From Capitulum mitella (lineage: Eukaryota; Arthropoda; Thecostraca; Pollicipedomorpha; Pollicipedidae): a DNA stretch of 64,000 nt. The stretch is taken from positions 42,519,891 through 42,583,890 of the forward strand of contig CP099839.1 in the NCBI GenBank assembly GCA_030062745.1, in the 5' to 3' direction. The notes beneath the pieces were generated by a model. That model did no database searches. It was not told the origin of the DNA and was given only the letters and a program-made list of their open reading frames with translations. The position numbers and the translations under genes were made by a program. The stretch's first letter is position 1, and every line of letters begins with the position of its first letter. Below, one piece after another: positions 45,101 through 55,418 of this stretch.

Positions 45101-47189
45101 AGGCTGTTTCATGATCTCAGGCATGTCTCAATACTTCGTTTGGTACGGTGGCAGTCAATTTCCAAACAAAGCAGACACATTTTCCCTGATATCATCATTG
45201 ACCTGACCTGTCCTTGACTTCCATGTTAATCCAAAACACATAAACATAATAATAACGATCAAACAGTACTTGTCTGGCATTCATATCTTTACCCAATCAC
45301 AAGATATTGTAAGATGTGACTTCAGTTGACCTGACATGACCTAATCTGACCTTTATTAATCTTTTTTTTCTGATAACAGTTGCCATATCTGACCAAATAT
45401 TCACAATGGTGACTTCAAAACATGTGCCAAGAGCAACTCCACATGAGTGCCAGTTTTGACATAAATCAGTGTTGTATTCCAATTAGTGCTGGCATGACCT
45501 AACATGAACCGATGAGTAAATTACTTTTTGACAAAGAAAAAAGCGTTGGTGGCCCTTCCTGAACAGTACAGTAATCAAGATTGGTTTATACGGCCGTCTT
45601 ATTTGCTTTTATTACCCAAAGGATTTTGGGCCAAGGTTGGAAAAGATGATTTTTTGTGTTGAAGGATATAAGAAAACATCAGCTCAAAAAACATTTTATA
45701 CTCCACAAGTCCAATCTTGTGCCTACATCACAGCATTATAACCTATCCATATATAAGTATACATGGATACGGATGTATATATGTAAATATTAAAGGCAAT
45801 ATCATAATCGATTATGATGACAAATTCAAGCCCAACAAGCAAATGTCTGTCTCCATTCAGTAGAAGCAGGTATGGTGTGATAACTGACCTAAACCAAGAA
45901 TGCCAACATGAACCAGTATTGATGTTGGCAAAATTTTGCACTCCCAAAAACTGCCCTGACACCAGGAACAAAAAAACAAAGTTCCAACCCTGTTTTGCAC
46001 GTCATGACATGATCCTGTTTGACCTCTTGACCCAAAAAGACTGTCTCAGAGTCAATAAACATGATTTCATTCTTGGTACAATTTGGCGAGCTTATGATTG
46101 GCGTCACTCTCATCTCCGTAGGTCTCTTAAGTCTCGAAATCACGGAGGGTTCTCGAGACCCCCCCCCCCCTCCCGGATAAGTGAAGATTCGGATACCCGG
46201 GAATGCGCGGGTTAAGCTAACAAAAAGCAACAACCGGAGTTTGAAAGGACAACAGAAAATGGTGCCTCTGCAGCAGACAAACAAGCCAAACAGATCACTT
46301 CCAACGGGATTATCAGAGCAATCATTTTCTCCACACGTCATGTTCGGGTACGCCGACACCTTGGCTGTTCATGGCACCAGCGCGCAGCACAATGAGTACC
46401 ATTTTGCGCAGTGGATTTACTCACTAACATACGGATGGCCCTGGACCATGCGCAGAATTTCTATCTCTCGATGCGTCGACTCCTTGATGTCGGAGCCGTG
46501 TTCGGCCTCGCTGATGTCTATGATCTTGACGGCATATTCCACGCCGGTTTCCTTGTCCACACATCTCCGCACTGTTGAGCTCACGCCCCTGGCGGATGAG
46601 AAGTCACGGGAATGGTTAGGCAACGACGGATGGTCCCCCGTGCCTGGCCGACGGGACATGAATGAAACTGCAAATAACACACTACTGGACCCATGCCTCT
46701 CTCTTCTAACATCACTGCAAAAAAAAGAATAAGGTTAGCAACTGGCTGGCTGGCATTTACATATTTGTCCCTGCAGACCTAATTTCATGCTTCCACAACT
46801 GTTGCTGAGTACAGGATTGATTGTGCTGTATCGTTTGTAAGCCATAGCAGACACCAAAGACAACCAGGACCATCATGAATCTGCGAAGCAATTGCAAAGC
46901 CTATTTACAAATGACCTATGACATACTGTCTGTAACACATGCACATACATTCACAACATACGTTCAGCTGATGCTACAAGGCAATTACAAGATCAACTTT
47001 CTGCTTCACAGCATGTCAAGTACAAATCCTGTCCCAGTAACTGACACAATGATCATGGTTTAATAATCGCACTGATAGTACAGCAAATGCTCACCTGCCC
47101 AGCACCTCTTTTGGCTCATACTTCCCATAAAACACTTTTGCAGATTGAGCATCAGGCAAGGCATCCTCACCATCATCCATGACAGTCAT
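32269..47189 (-). CDS. PHKG: Phosphorylase b kinase gamma (catalytic) subunit, 11 coding exons per transcript plus an alternative exon
   Basis: The Ser/Thr kinase that activates glycogen phosphorylase within the (alpha-beta-gamma-delta)4 holoenzyme in the cytosol. Exons in transcription order: 47095-47189, 46425-46588, 42845-42965, 42346-42509, 41327-41417 or 40318-40408, 39990-40019, 39393-39499, 38846-38946, 37344-37403, 33374-33529 and 32269-32400. With one copy of the alternative exon the reading frame is 1221 nt, or 406 residues, as in vertebrate family members. Kinase landmarks are GRGVSS (glycine loop), Lys53 in YAVK, Glu73, HRD (Asp149), DFG (Asp167), APE and VDxWACG. The C-terminal regulatory domain ends in [11 protein letters not shown] and LFENTPK, which binds calmodulin and the other subunits in known PHKG proteins. 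All introns are GT-AG. Convergent with PREP and divergent from TIMM22. Confidence 0.96.
32415..32890. repeat. 18-bp minisatellite in the last PHKG intron, about 26 copies
   Basis: Units of the form cacccacggccagccggt alternate gtc/gcc and cagtcgg/cagccgg. The last copies are more diverged (cagccgcggtcagccggt). The period is a multiple of three, so frames stay open on both strands. It begins about 10 bp from the acceptor of the last exon. Confidence 0.95.
32893..32955. repeat. 60-bp module shared with 52.87 kb
   Basis: The block from ggttggttggttattggggc to cattcggcgcccat recurs with few changes at 52865-52925 in TIMM22 intron 1, where a weak minisatellite-like stretch also precedes it. Confidence 0.85.
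33374..33529 (-). CDS. PHKG: PHKG coding exon 10 (residues 312-363), regulatory domain
   Basis: Acceptor cctccacag. Encodes [34 protein letters not shown] and [11 protein letters not shown], with donor gtgggc in phase 0. Corresponds to the human FKVIALTVLASVRI and RDPYALRPLRRLID region. Confidence 0.94.
33807..33814. repeat. 8-bp target-site duplication, left copy
   Basis: CTCTCAAG directly precedes the element start TAGGGATGCACCGG. The identical octamer follows the right end at 36890-36897. Confidence 0.9.
34370..35450 (-). pseudogene. Broken Tc1/mariner-type DDE transposase nested in the hAT-like element
   Basis: Read on the minus strand, all three catalytic blocks can be seen, but in different frames. 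The first acidic block is [12 protein letters not shown] near 35256, followed by [19 protein letters not shown] near 35090. The second is [20 protein letters not shown] near 34680. The third is [11 protein letters not shown] near 34570. Frameshifts separate them, and about 260 bp of AT-rich repeat interrupts the gene after AIMPG. The order and spacing fit the IS630-Tc1-mariner superfamily. It is plainly inactive. Confidence 0.85.
34806..35065. repeat. AT-rich expansion splitting the transposase
   Basis: Almost pure A and T, with TATA, ATTA and TTAATTAA words. It begins and ends next to a short duplication (ataccc..ggatgggtaatg and aatacccggcatg), consistent with expansion inside the coding region. 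Confidence 0.85.
35487..36660 (+). mobile_element. Repeat A, copy 1 (homologous to 54622-55998)
   Basis: Begins ttttaacacgcgcactggaa and follows the 54.6-kb copy through gacaaatgggaactttg, the repeated words aaggtcatcaaaggtcaagg and gaaatatgcattcaaagacc, a (TA)n run, and attccacgttttaacg. Similarity fades after about 36620 and the right terminal repeat is not found, so this copy is truncated or diverged. It carries several TCAAGGTCA-type motifs. Confidence 0.8.
36105..36164. repeat. (TA)n microsatellite
   Basis: About 30 alternating TA units within repeat A. The IYIYIY open frames on both strands come from it. Confidence 0.95.
36890..36897. repeat. 8-bp target-site duplication, right copy
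   Basis: CTCTCAAG immediately after CCGGTGCATCCCTA; identical to 33807-33814. Confidence 0.9.
37344..37403 (-). CDS. PHKG: PHKG coding exon 9, 60 nt (residues 292-311)
   Basis: Acceptor catgacag and donor gtgaga bound a 60-nt, phase 0-0 exon encoding [20 protein letters not shown]. It joins the end of the kinase domain (HPFFHRVT) to the regulatory domain. It has no close counterpart in the vertebrate sequences I recall. Being frame-neutral, it could be constitutive or skipped. Less certain than the other exons. Confidence 0.7.
38846..38946 (-). CDS. PHKG: PHKG coding exon 8 (residues 258-291), end of kinase domain
   Basis: Acceptor gcgccgccag. Encodes [20 protein letters not shown] and [13 protein letters not shown], with donor gtgggt in phase 0. 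Human has [18 protein letters not shown] and HPFF. Confidence 0.96.
38960..39215. repeat. Degenerate minisatellite in a PHKG intron
   Basis: Imperfect units of about 20-24 bp around gacagacggagctgtgatact and gcggcactgtcagacgga, between coding exons 7 and 8. Confidence 0.75.
39393..39499 (-). CDS. PHKG: PHKG coding exon 7 (residues 222-258)
   Basis: Acceptor cccctccgcag. Encodes [20 protein letters not shown] and [14 protein letters not shown], with donor gtgatt in phase 1. SPPFWHR and SPEWDD are PHKG hallmarks. Confidence 0.97.
39990..40019 (-). CDS. PHKG: PHKG 30-nt microexon (residues 212-222)
   Basis: Acceptor ctgttttgcag and donor gtaagt enclose 30 nt, which complete the VDx codon and encode WACGVVMYT plus two bases of Leu. 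Without it the kinase lacks the WACGVILFT segment of the alpha-F helix. Both phases (2 in, 2 out) fit the neighbours exactly. Confidence 0.93.
40318..40408 (-). CDS. PHKG: PHKG alternative exon 5B (residues 182-212), activation segment end
   Basis: Acceptor gctctgctcag, donor gtgagt, 91 nt, same phases as exon 5A. Encodes [16 protein letters not shown] and ends PGYGQPVDL. It matches 17 of 31 residues of 5A. Including both would put two GTPGY..APE blocks in one kinase, so the two are presumably mutually exclusive. With 5B the protein reads VDLWACG, the usual form. Confidence 0.92.
41327..41417 (-). CDS. PHKG: PHKG alternative exon 5A (residues 182-212), activation segment end
   Basis: Acceptor ggcgtctggcgcag, donor gtgagt, 91 nt. 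Encodes [16 protein letters not shown] and ends PGYRFEVDT, giving VDTWACG after splicing to the microexon. It is the upstream member of the pair. Confidence 0.92.
42346..42509 (-). CDS. PHKG: PHKG coding exon 4, catalytic loop and DFG (residues 127-182)
   Basis: Acceptor gtcgattcccag. Encodes [32 protein letters not shown] and [11 protein letters not shown], ending GEELY plus the first base of Asp182. Donor gtgaga, phase 1. Human has [16 protein letters not shown]. Confidence 0.97.
42845..42965 (-). CDS. PHKG: PHKG coding exon 3 (residues 87-127)
   Basis: Acceptor gctctttttcag. Encodes [20 protein letters not shown] and [18 protein letters not shown], with donor gtgagt in phase 2. Human has [20 protein letters not shown]. 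Confidence 0.96.
43440..46380. other. PHKG intron 2 body, no gene recognised
   Basis: The long intron between 42966 and 46424. It holds many tgacctgacatgacct-type words (44530-44600, 45310-45350), a C homopolymer near 46160 and open frames of up to about 180 residues without a known domain. Confidence 0.5.
46425..46588 (-). CDS. PHKG: PHKG coding exon 2, N-lobe (residues 32-87)
   Basis: Acceptor ctcatccgccag. Encodes [20 protein letters not shown], then [11 protein letters not shown] and [18 protein letters not shown]. Contains the ATP-binding Lys53 and the alpha-C Glu73. Donor gtgagt, phase 1. Confidence 0.96.
47095..47189 (-). CDS. PHKG: PHKG first coding exon (residues 1-32)
   Basis: Encodes [20 protein letters not shown] and [12 protein letters not shown], with donor gtgagc in phase 2. 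Human PHKG1 has ALPDSHSAQDFYENYEPKEI. The ATG lies one base after an acceptor (ccattttcag), so an upstream 5' untranslated exon is expected. Met4 is an alternative start. Confidence 0.93.
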
Positions 47190-47389
47190 TCTGAAAATGG
47201 AAAGCCTTGGTAGCTGACAAAAACAGGTTTTTGTAATAGGTAACAAGTAGGCAACAAATTGGTGGTAATACCTCACAAGCATAATGGACCAGCCATCTGG
47301 CACAAGAGAGGTACCAGAATAATGGACAGGCCCAGAGACATGAGGCAAAAAGTATGTTTCCCCACATCTTCTCCAAAAACCTCATGCAA

Positions 47390-47700
47390 TGCAAGATTCT
47401 TGTCACTTCACTGGCTTGAAGGAAGTTTTCTGCCTTTACCAGGTGCTTATAAAATAGGTAGCCAGCTTCTTGACACGAAATTGCATAATCACTTTTGTTA
47501 TCCCTTTTGTTCTGCAATTACATGGTTGGAATTTCTGGGACCTTTTCAGGTTCTAAGGCTAGCTTTTGCCTAAGGGCTGTACTACAATTGTCATTCTACC
47601 GACTCGAAGCCTCGACTGCAAATGTCCTAGCTTCCGTAACAGCAAACGTCTTCATGTTAGGTGCTGAGCTGTTTACAACCATTTCCAATCCAACACTTTA
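47390..47700. repeat. Dispersed repeat, copy 1 (copy 2 at 49130-49440)
   Basis: The words attacatggttggaatttct, gttctaaggctagcttttgc, gcctcgactgcaaatg and ttacaaccatttcca recur in the same order at 49.2-49.4 kb as actacatggttggagt, gttctaaagccagttttt and so on. Class unknown. Confidence 0.7.
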
Positions 47701-47899
47701 AGCTTTTTTTTGGGGTGGCACTTTAAACGCTACCACTTCGGTGTGACAAAAATATAGTTTTTTTACTAGAACTGGACATTTTGAAAGTAACGAGAAAAGT
47801 GTTCTGCTACGTTATGTTTCAAAACTTTTCACACGGAAATCAAACCAATACTGGGACATTTTTGTTTTTGGAGTCCATCGTCCTGCGGTGCGCAAAAAT

Positions 47900-48110
47900 A
47901 TTCCCACAGCATCACCGTTCCGCTGCACGCACGTCTCGGCGCGGCGGCGGCGACTCCAAAAGGCGCGACGACTTCGCTCCGGTCAATTGCCGAGGCGTCT
48001 TCGTCCACAGTCCGGCTCAGCTGCTCCAGCGTAGTCGGAGAGGCTCGCCAGAATTCTGCCTGGGCCACAGACCAAAACCAGAAGTCTTACGGCAATACGT
48101 CGTGACTGCG
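47900..48110 (-). promoter_or_regulatory. GC-rich CpG-dense patch, candidate PHKG promoter or 5' exon
   Basis: An isolated CpG-rich stretch (ctcggcgcggcggcggcg and similar) about 0.7-0.9 kb upstream of the first coding exon, in otherwise AT-rich DNA. Position and composition suggest a promoter or a 5' untranslated exon. Nothing in the sequence proves it. Confidence 0.3.
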
Positions 48111-48239
48111 AGCTGACTAAGGATAGCTCATCAGCTGACTGATGACGCTGTTGCCGAATTTTCTGCTCCGCCGAAACGAGTAGCGGGCGTCGTGAGCACA
48201 GCCGCTTTATCTCGCTGAAACCAACATTGCCAAGCTGTT

Positions 48240-49070
48240 GTTCGTGCCCTCACTTTTTGGCCACAGCTGCTCTTGAAGCACCTGCAGATAGCTCTCACTG
48301 GTAACAGACTTATTTGGGCTAACCAGATTGTCCATTATGCCATCCACAATGTCAGCCCTCCATGGAACTTTCTTAACACCTTGGATTCAGCACTCCACTT
48401 CAGTGCCAGAGTTTTGTGCTGCCCAATATCTTCTTGGGATTTGTATCCCAGAATATGGGGGATACGGAATCCATAATCCTGAATTCTGTTTCTTTGGGCC
48501 TTGTATTAAGCAGAACCACTTCTCATCAGTCCAAATCACAGCCTCCTCAAATCCCTCAGGCTGTTCAAGGAACCAGCAGGAGAAGCCAAACCTCTCAACC
48601 ATGTGCCTGGCAGTCAGGGCACAACAGTGTGCCACAGCATGACAGGGACACTACTCAAATGTTCTGTGAAACACTTGCCATGCAGTGGCAAGAGGTGTTA
48701 AGTGATTTTGCTACTGCTGCCAGTGAGATGTGCTCCAAGATCTTCAAACGGGGCTCAACAAACCCATGCATGTGCGCAGCCAGCTGATCAGTGAGCAGAG
48801 GCCACTTACTGCTCTTCACCTGAGGTCATGTTTCATCTTCCATCACCATGTAACTGGTAGCTGCTTAAAGGCCCACCACCTTGGTAAATCTTTCAGTGAT
48901 AGCTGACATTCCAAGATCATCCTTTTCTCCTGCTTGGTCAAATGAAATGAATTTCTATATGTTACCCCACAGGGAGGATACCTAGACAATCTGGATGATA
49001 TGAGAGCTGACCAGTTTGGATGATGACTTTTTTGCCTAAAAATGAAACTGTTCTTCTTTTCCAATACATG
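48240..49070 (-). pseudogene. Tc1/mariner-type transposase relic
   Basis: On the minus strand 48387-48635 reads GFSCWFLEQPEGFEEAVIWT then DEKWFCLIQGPKKQN, the first catalytic Asp block of Tc1/mariner-like elements. After an in-frame stop, the sequence continues IVDGIMDNL and SVTSESYLQVLQEQLWP, typical of the next part. The rest upstream is decayed. A different lineage from the copy at 34.4-35.4 kb, judging by the motif sequences. Confidence 0.7.
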
Positions 49071-49129
49071 CATAAATCTTCATGTCATCTGCATCCATCT
49101 TCTGCTTTAAACCAATGATCTTAAGTAAT

Positions 49130-49440
49130 CAGTTCTAGCAGAAACCTTTTATGATACAGGCAGCAAAATCAGTGATTTCCAGATGCAGGTCGCTTCTCTT
49201 TTGCTTTCTGTTTTGAAACTACATGGTTGGAGTCTTTTTTTTGTTTTTTTTTTGCTTTCTTTTTTCCCTGAATTTCAAGTTCTAAAGCCAGTTTTTATCT
49301 GAAGACTGTAGCATGTTTGTCATAAAATCCACTCATAGCCTCAACTAAATCTTAGCCTCCCCCACCCCCTAAAAGCAAATGCCTTCATTGTGGATGCTGA
49401 ACCATTTAAACCATTTCCAGCCCAACCCTTTAAGTTGTTC
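49130..49440. repeat. Dispersed repeat, copy 2
   Basis: Direct-repeat partner of 47390-47700, with extra T-rich insertions. Confidence 0.65.
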
Positions 49441-51498
49441 ACTTTGGGTGAAATTCCAGTTACAACCATTTGGGTGTGGTCACAAACATGGAATGCAGAT
49501 GGCATCATAACTGGCCTGTGAAGCATGGCATTCCAGGACAGGAAGCCTGGAACAACTGTGGGGCTGCTTTTATGATGACGGTACGATGGTAATGCATGTC
49601 CCAGTCCAAACTGCAGTCCCAAAACACACTAAGCTATCTCAGTTTAGAAAATTATCCCCAGTTTTCCAATGCTACCTCAAAATCTGTCATTTGCCACTAC
49701 TCTGTCACAACAAGGTTTTGCAGCAGCCTGCCACATTTTGAAAACTGGATAAAGGTGACTGAATACATAACAGAAAAGCAGCATTGCATGGGAAATGTGC
49801 AAAAAATGGGCATGCATACAAGTTTTGTGGCCTTGGTACGTCTGTGATGCTCAGCTACCATTTTATTAAGCTCTAGCTTTGAGGTGTGACAGTCCTCACT
49901 TGGTTTTTACCCTGACAAATAACAAGAACAGACTGTCCCAAATCAAGCAAGGAGAATCAGAGGTTCTGCTGCAATTTACACAACCCATCTCTTGCATTTA
50001 TTACTTACTCTTTATGCAGGAGGACTGCATAAGGACATTTAAGCTGCATGCATGGTTGTGCTAGAGACAAGCACACCAAAGCAATCTTTTGTTCAACCAA
50101 AAAAGCTTTTTGTAGGACCTGATGCATATACGAAACAGAACCATACATGCCAATACAGCACATATCTGTGGCATGACCCCAGACAATTCCCATCAAAAAT
50201 GCCTTTCAATCTCAGAGCATGCCTTCCCATTGCACCTTCTATCACTGGAAAATGACAGTCATTTACAACCTTGGGTGGATGTTTACACCTGACAGTCCCC
50301 TTTGGCACCTCACTTTGATGCCTAGATTTTGCCCTAAGTGGAGCGGCTTGCCCCTTTGAAATATTGGGGTACAGCTGAGGCAGCCCCAATACCTCCTTGA
50401 CCCATTATATGGTTTGCAGATTAGGCACTGGCAACATGCCATCCTCTAATATAGTGGTCTTTAACTGCATGGGCCTTCACCACCCTCTAACCATGGCACC
50501 CACCCTGGCGAACTGGGGGAATTTCAAACAAGAACAATACAGCCGCAGTCTCTTTCCTTTGTCTTCGAATCAAAATTGCTGTGCACCTCGACTAAGCGCC
50601 GTACCAAATCGGGGCAGTGGTCAGTTTCTCTCGTTACGCGACGTCGTTGTCTATAGGCATCGCCTCATGTCGCGATGAATAGGACACCATTATCAAATGA
50701 CGAGCCCACCTGCCTCCGAAGCCCAAACAACGTCTTTCTCGACGTTGCTTACGATACTGGGATCTACGGGCGCACGGCGCAGTACTTCTGAATGCTTCTA
50801 AAGAATTTCTGGGGGCGTCGGTAAAATGTATAATGTGCGTCACAATTGAAGAATAAAGGATAATAATTTACGTGATACAATCTTATTTCCAAATATATGT
50901 AAGACTTTATACCTTTATAGACTATGTAAGCAATGTCATCAAATAATGTCATCAATGGAAAAAATGAACGCAGTTTGTAATTCAGCTTTATATTTTAGAA
51001 TTTACTATACCATTTGACATACCTGTCAACAAAACACGATAAACGTAAAGTAAATGTTTTCCGCCAAGTCTCACCAGTTTTTTCGTTACTTGGTTGCTTG
51101 TATGCCAACAATAAATATTTCTGTTAACAAAAGGATTAGTTTTGGCTCAGCTTGGATTGTTTTTCCTTGCAACGGCAGGTTTTAGATCTATGACGTCAAA
51201 TCATCTAGTCAATCACAATCACTGATCACTAAGCCCGCAAACCGTGCGAAGCATTGCCTTGATGTTGAAGCTCAAGGCCATGTCCATGGCCATGTGTGCG
51301 AAGTTGCATGTTGTCCGTCGCATTGAAAATATGAAGCTACAAGGCCCGGCTGAATGTGATTGAATGGAATTGTCATCCTAGTTCTAGTGATAGTAAATAA
51401 CTTTTGAAAATTGCTACTGGACGGAGAATTTATTGGTCTATAATTCGCCCTTTCATTGTCCAAGGTGTTCCACAGAAGATAAAATAAAGTTGTTCGGG

Positions 51499-51772
51499 AT
51501 GTCTGCAAAAGTACATTCTGGCAGTGATGAAACATCTGGGGGACTGCCTGTAACTTCAAGTGATGGCGTGCCTTTCGTTAGTATGTATGGTCTATCATTG
51601 GAGAAAATGGATGATGTTTGCAAGTACATGATGCTAAATCCAAACAGATACAGGGAAAATGTTGTGGTCCCAACTATACTTACCCCACCATACATCAAGT
51701 CAAGAGAGGAGAAAATGGTGCAAGCATTTTTTGAAAGCTGTCCATTCAAGGCTACTTTAAGCGGGATTGCAG
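51499..51772 (+). CDS. TIMM22: TIMM22 exon 1 (residues 1-92)
   Basis: Starts MSAKVHSGSDETSGG and continues PYIKSREEKMVQAFFESCPF and KATLSGIAG, with donor gtgagc in phase 1. Human has SEEQKMIEKAMESCAFKAAL. In-frame upstream ATGs exist, but this start gives a normal-length tail. Confidence 0.9.
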
Positions 51773-54700
51773 GTGAGCAATAATTTTCATTGTATATGCT
51801 AACTGCAAAATCAGTTAAAATATCTTGTGACCATTCTGCTTACTCATATGAGGTCCTGTTTTTTCCTTGAGCTGCCTCAGTCAATTTTTAATGTTGTCTT
51901 GCTCACAAATGTATGAAAAAATTGGATCTGGTCACTGTATAAGAGCATTTCTAGCACTACCAAATATGAGTTATATGTATTCACTGATAAGATGCAGAAA
52001 TCAATGTGAATCTGGTAGTCTTTACTAACTGTACTTCTCAGAGAACTATTGGCCTCTTGACTGATGTCTCACAAACCATTGGGATATTGACTTTCTTCTT
52101 AAATTTGTTTTCTTTGCTTCACACAGTGCTGAGGACTAAGGATTAAATAAAATCTAGGTCTTGGTCCAATGGCCCTCCCACTTGCAATAACCACAGGAAT
52201 CCATCAAATGTGTGGTGAGAGATGTTCTATCTAAAAGGTTATAGACATTACTAGCAGTTTAGATTATCCCAAATAGCCCCTTGAAATGCTGTGATTTAGT
52301 GATAACTGTTTATTTGGAATCCTTCCACCAAGTGGATCATAAAATTCCAATCATTTGCATTAAAAAAGGGAAATGAGAATAACATCCACCAGCAGCTATG
52401 ATCTTTCCCCCTCACATTCAAGCACTTCTGCAAGAATTTCCAAGCACAGGCACACACATTTATGCTGTTTGGCAACTGTTCCATGTGACAGTAGTGCTGT
52501 TTGGAAGGAACCACTGTGTAGCCTGTAGCCAGCTGGGTACACTCAGCAGGTGCAGCACTGTGTCATCAGCAGCAGTTCTCAGTGTCAGGCTGTCAGATAC
52601 TGCATGCATATGGAATATGTGGCAGAGACCTGTGGTGCCTCATGCACATGATGTGCAATGTACATGTGTGTTGGCAAGGCCTTGACAGGACATGACCACT
52701 TCTTGGCAGATGAATTCTACTAGTACTAGTACTTTAGTAGGACATTTTGATGTTTTGATGGCAGGTGGGACATTATCACTGATTGGTAGTCTGGTTAGCA
52801 GTCTTGTGGTCAGGTTGATAATGAGCCAGTCATGCAGGAGATGGCAGTTTGCAGCACCAACCCTTACAGGTTGGTTGGTGATTGGGGCTTAGGGGCACAC
52901 TGACTACAGGGTCGTTCGGCGCCCAGCCAACTCTTACAGACAAACACTATCTGAGATGGGAAAAATGTGTCTGGGCAAGGATTTTCAGGATGGCATGACC
53001 AAAATGGGAGTGGATCTGGGAAAGACAGCAAGATTTTGGTGCAAGTGACTGAGGATATGTGCTCCTCCAAGTGTCAGCTGTGATCATGGAGGACACCCAG
53101 AACCTTCATGGATTTTGCTGGTAAATCTGGACATTGTTAGTCTGAGTGCTGAAATTGACAGCCATAGAAAGTGGCTTTTTCTGGTAAGGAAGGCTGAAAC
53201 AGATTTTATGAGGTATGTTTTGAATCTGTTTGCCCTAAACCATGCTTGGGTTTCCTTGAATATGTTTTGGTGGATTTTTGTGACATTGAGCAGAAACTGG
53301 CTTTTATAGTATTCTTTTTTAGCTGTTTGCCCAAAACTGCACCAGAAAGCTGCAGGTGTTACCTAGTGCATTGTTTGCACAGGATCCTGAGTCCAGAAAG
53401 ATCATTGTATGCAGAGTTGAGAAATACAGTGTTATCTGCATAGCATAGCAGTGGGTCATGAGGAAGAAAGAAAGAAAAGTCAGTGATGAACATATTGCTT
53501 TCTAATTGTTGTTTAACCTATTGCTGAACATGATTAGACCAATCATGGGACCCTAATGGACACTGTTGAGAAGGGGTGGGCAGCCATTGCCTCCCTGGAC
53601 CATTTGGGAATGATTTGATCAGTAACTGCTGACCCAGCTGCAGGACACGCCGTGCCACTCGGGGTTGTTTCGGCAGCATCGAGCAGTCGGCACTGTCAGA
53701 CGCCCCGCTTGGACCGATGGACGTCAGTGTGACGTCGCGACGTACGTCGATATCTCCCTGGTCTCCCGTTCGACAGCGTCGAGCAGTGTGCCCTCCGTGA
53801 AGGGTCAGGGACCAAGGACTTACTGGGTACAATGTGAGATTTGGCGATCGTTTTGGTAGGAGTTGACGCAGGGGCAAACGACTTTGTCTGTGATTTTGAG
53901 CAGCAATGGCGGAATAGGCTTGGACGTAAAATTGCTAGGGTTAGGGATATCGCCGGATTTTGTAGATGGGGCAGTTTTACGGGCGTCTGGGAATGTCCGT
54001 GTGGTTATAGAGGTGTTAATAAGTTGGAGAAGATGAGGTGGGCATGGCAGTGGGACAGACTGTGATTGCCCTCTGGGGCTCACCGTCGGCACCGACGGCC
54101 CTGGATGCGCTGTCGCCGTGCCGCCCTGCTTGAGCATGAAAAAAGCCAACTTACACTGCAAATTGTCCCAGACAGCCTCTTCAGGTGATGTGATATGGTC
54201 CTTTACTGCTTTAGGATGTTAACAACACCTGACATTCATGTGAACCGGGAACTGATAAGTTTCCCAGTTACCAGTATGTTGGAAAAGTGAAGCATGGCGC
54301 GACTTGAAGACTGCTACCAAAATGCAGGAGTCTTGACAAAACAGAACAGGATAAGAAATGCAGGGAGGGGAGGAAAAACAAGATAGAATGAGAGCTAATG
54401 AGAAAGAATGGGAAAGAACAAGAAAGGACGAGAACGAATCAAAGGGAGTGAGCAAGAACAAGTGAACGAGAACGTGGGAAGGGAGCAAGAACGAGGGAGC
54501 GAAAGAGAGGGAGAGAGAGAGAGAGGCAAGAGGTGAAATGTGAGAAAGGGCGGAGGGTGCTGAAGGTATAGCGCCCCTGTCCTGTACTGCGCAGCCACGA
54601 TGCCCGTCCATGCTGGTGTGGTTTAACACGCGCACTGGAAGGGGGAAGAGGACTGCTTTTCTTGAAAATCTCGAGAGCGGATCGGATCTCGTCGCTGCTG

Positions 54701-55362
54701 CTTTGTGATATTTATGTCAGTGTAATTATTCGTCGATTGAGGCAAAGAAATGAAAGATAGGTCGGAAGTGTTTGAAGTTTGAAGCAGTTGAAATCGAACA
54801 AACGTAACGAAAATAACGGTTTTCGCTGACAGATGGGAACGTTGCGAAAGGTCCTACGTAAGGTTTAGGTCTAGATGGGAACTTTGCGAAAGGTCCTACG
54901 TAAGGTTTAGGTCTTGTGACAAATGGGAACTTTGCGAAAGGTCTTACGTAAGATAAGATACGTAAACTTACGTAAGATTACCGCTTGAACATAATCAGCC
55001 GACATCATTGGGGCATAAATGATGGATATTCCAAGACCAAAGCCAGGGTTGGTAAGGGTCAAGGTCATCAAGGGTCAGGGTCGACCAGCCTGTGGCCTGA
55101 TTCAGATTTGCTTTGCAACATGTTGATTTGTGTGAAATATGCATTCAAAGACCCTAATAAAAACACGTTTCCGCACATTGATGCGCTTACAGATACCAGG
55201 GTAAGTGGAGGTCAAGGTCATCAAAGGTCAAGTTCAACTATCTTGTGGTCTGGTCTAGATTTGCCTTGCAACACGTCGATTTGTATGAAATATGTATTCA
55301 AAGACCCGAGTAAAGATACGTTTGACACATTGATACGCCATATAGCAATATATGGCGTACGG

Positions 55363-55418
<56 letters not shown>

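Larger units (their letters stand above)
47190..51498. other. Divergent intergenic region between PHKG and TIMM22
   Basis: Contains the promoters and any 5' untranslated exons of both genes, a GC-rich patch near 47.9-48.1 kb, a dispersed direct repeat (about 47390-47700 and 49130-49440) and a transposase relic. No further gene was recognised. Confidence 0.55.
51773..54600. other. TIMM22 intron 1, part before repeat A
   Basis: No coding block. It includes a TGGT-rich minisatellite-like stretch (52740-52860), the 60-bp module shared with 32.9 kb, and a purine-rich tract at about 54360-54540. Confidence 0.5.

Noticed and set aside
54219-54635. Ser/Leu-rich 138-residue minus-strand frame
   Set aside because: It translates the purine-rich GA tract at 54355-54545; low complexity only.
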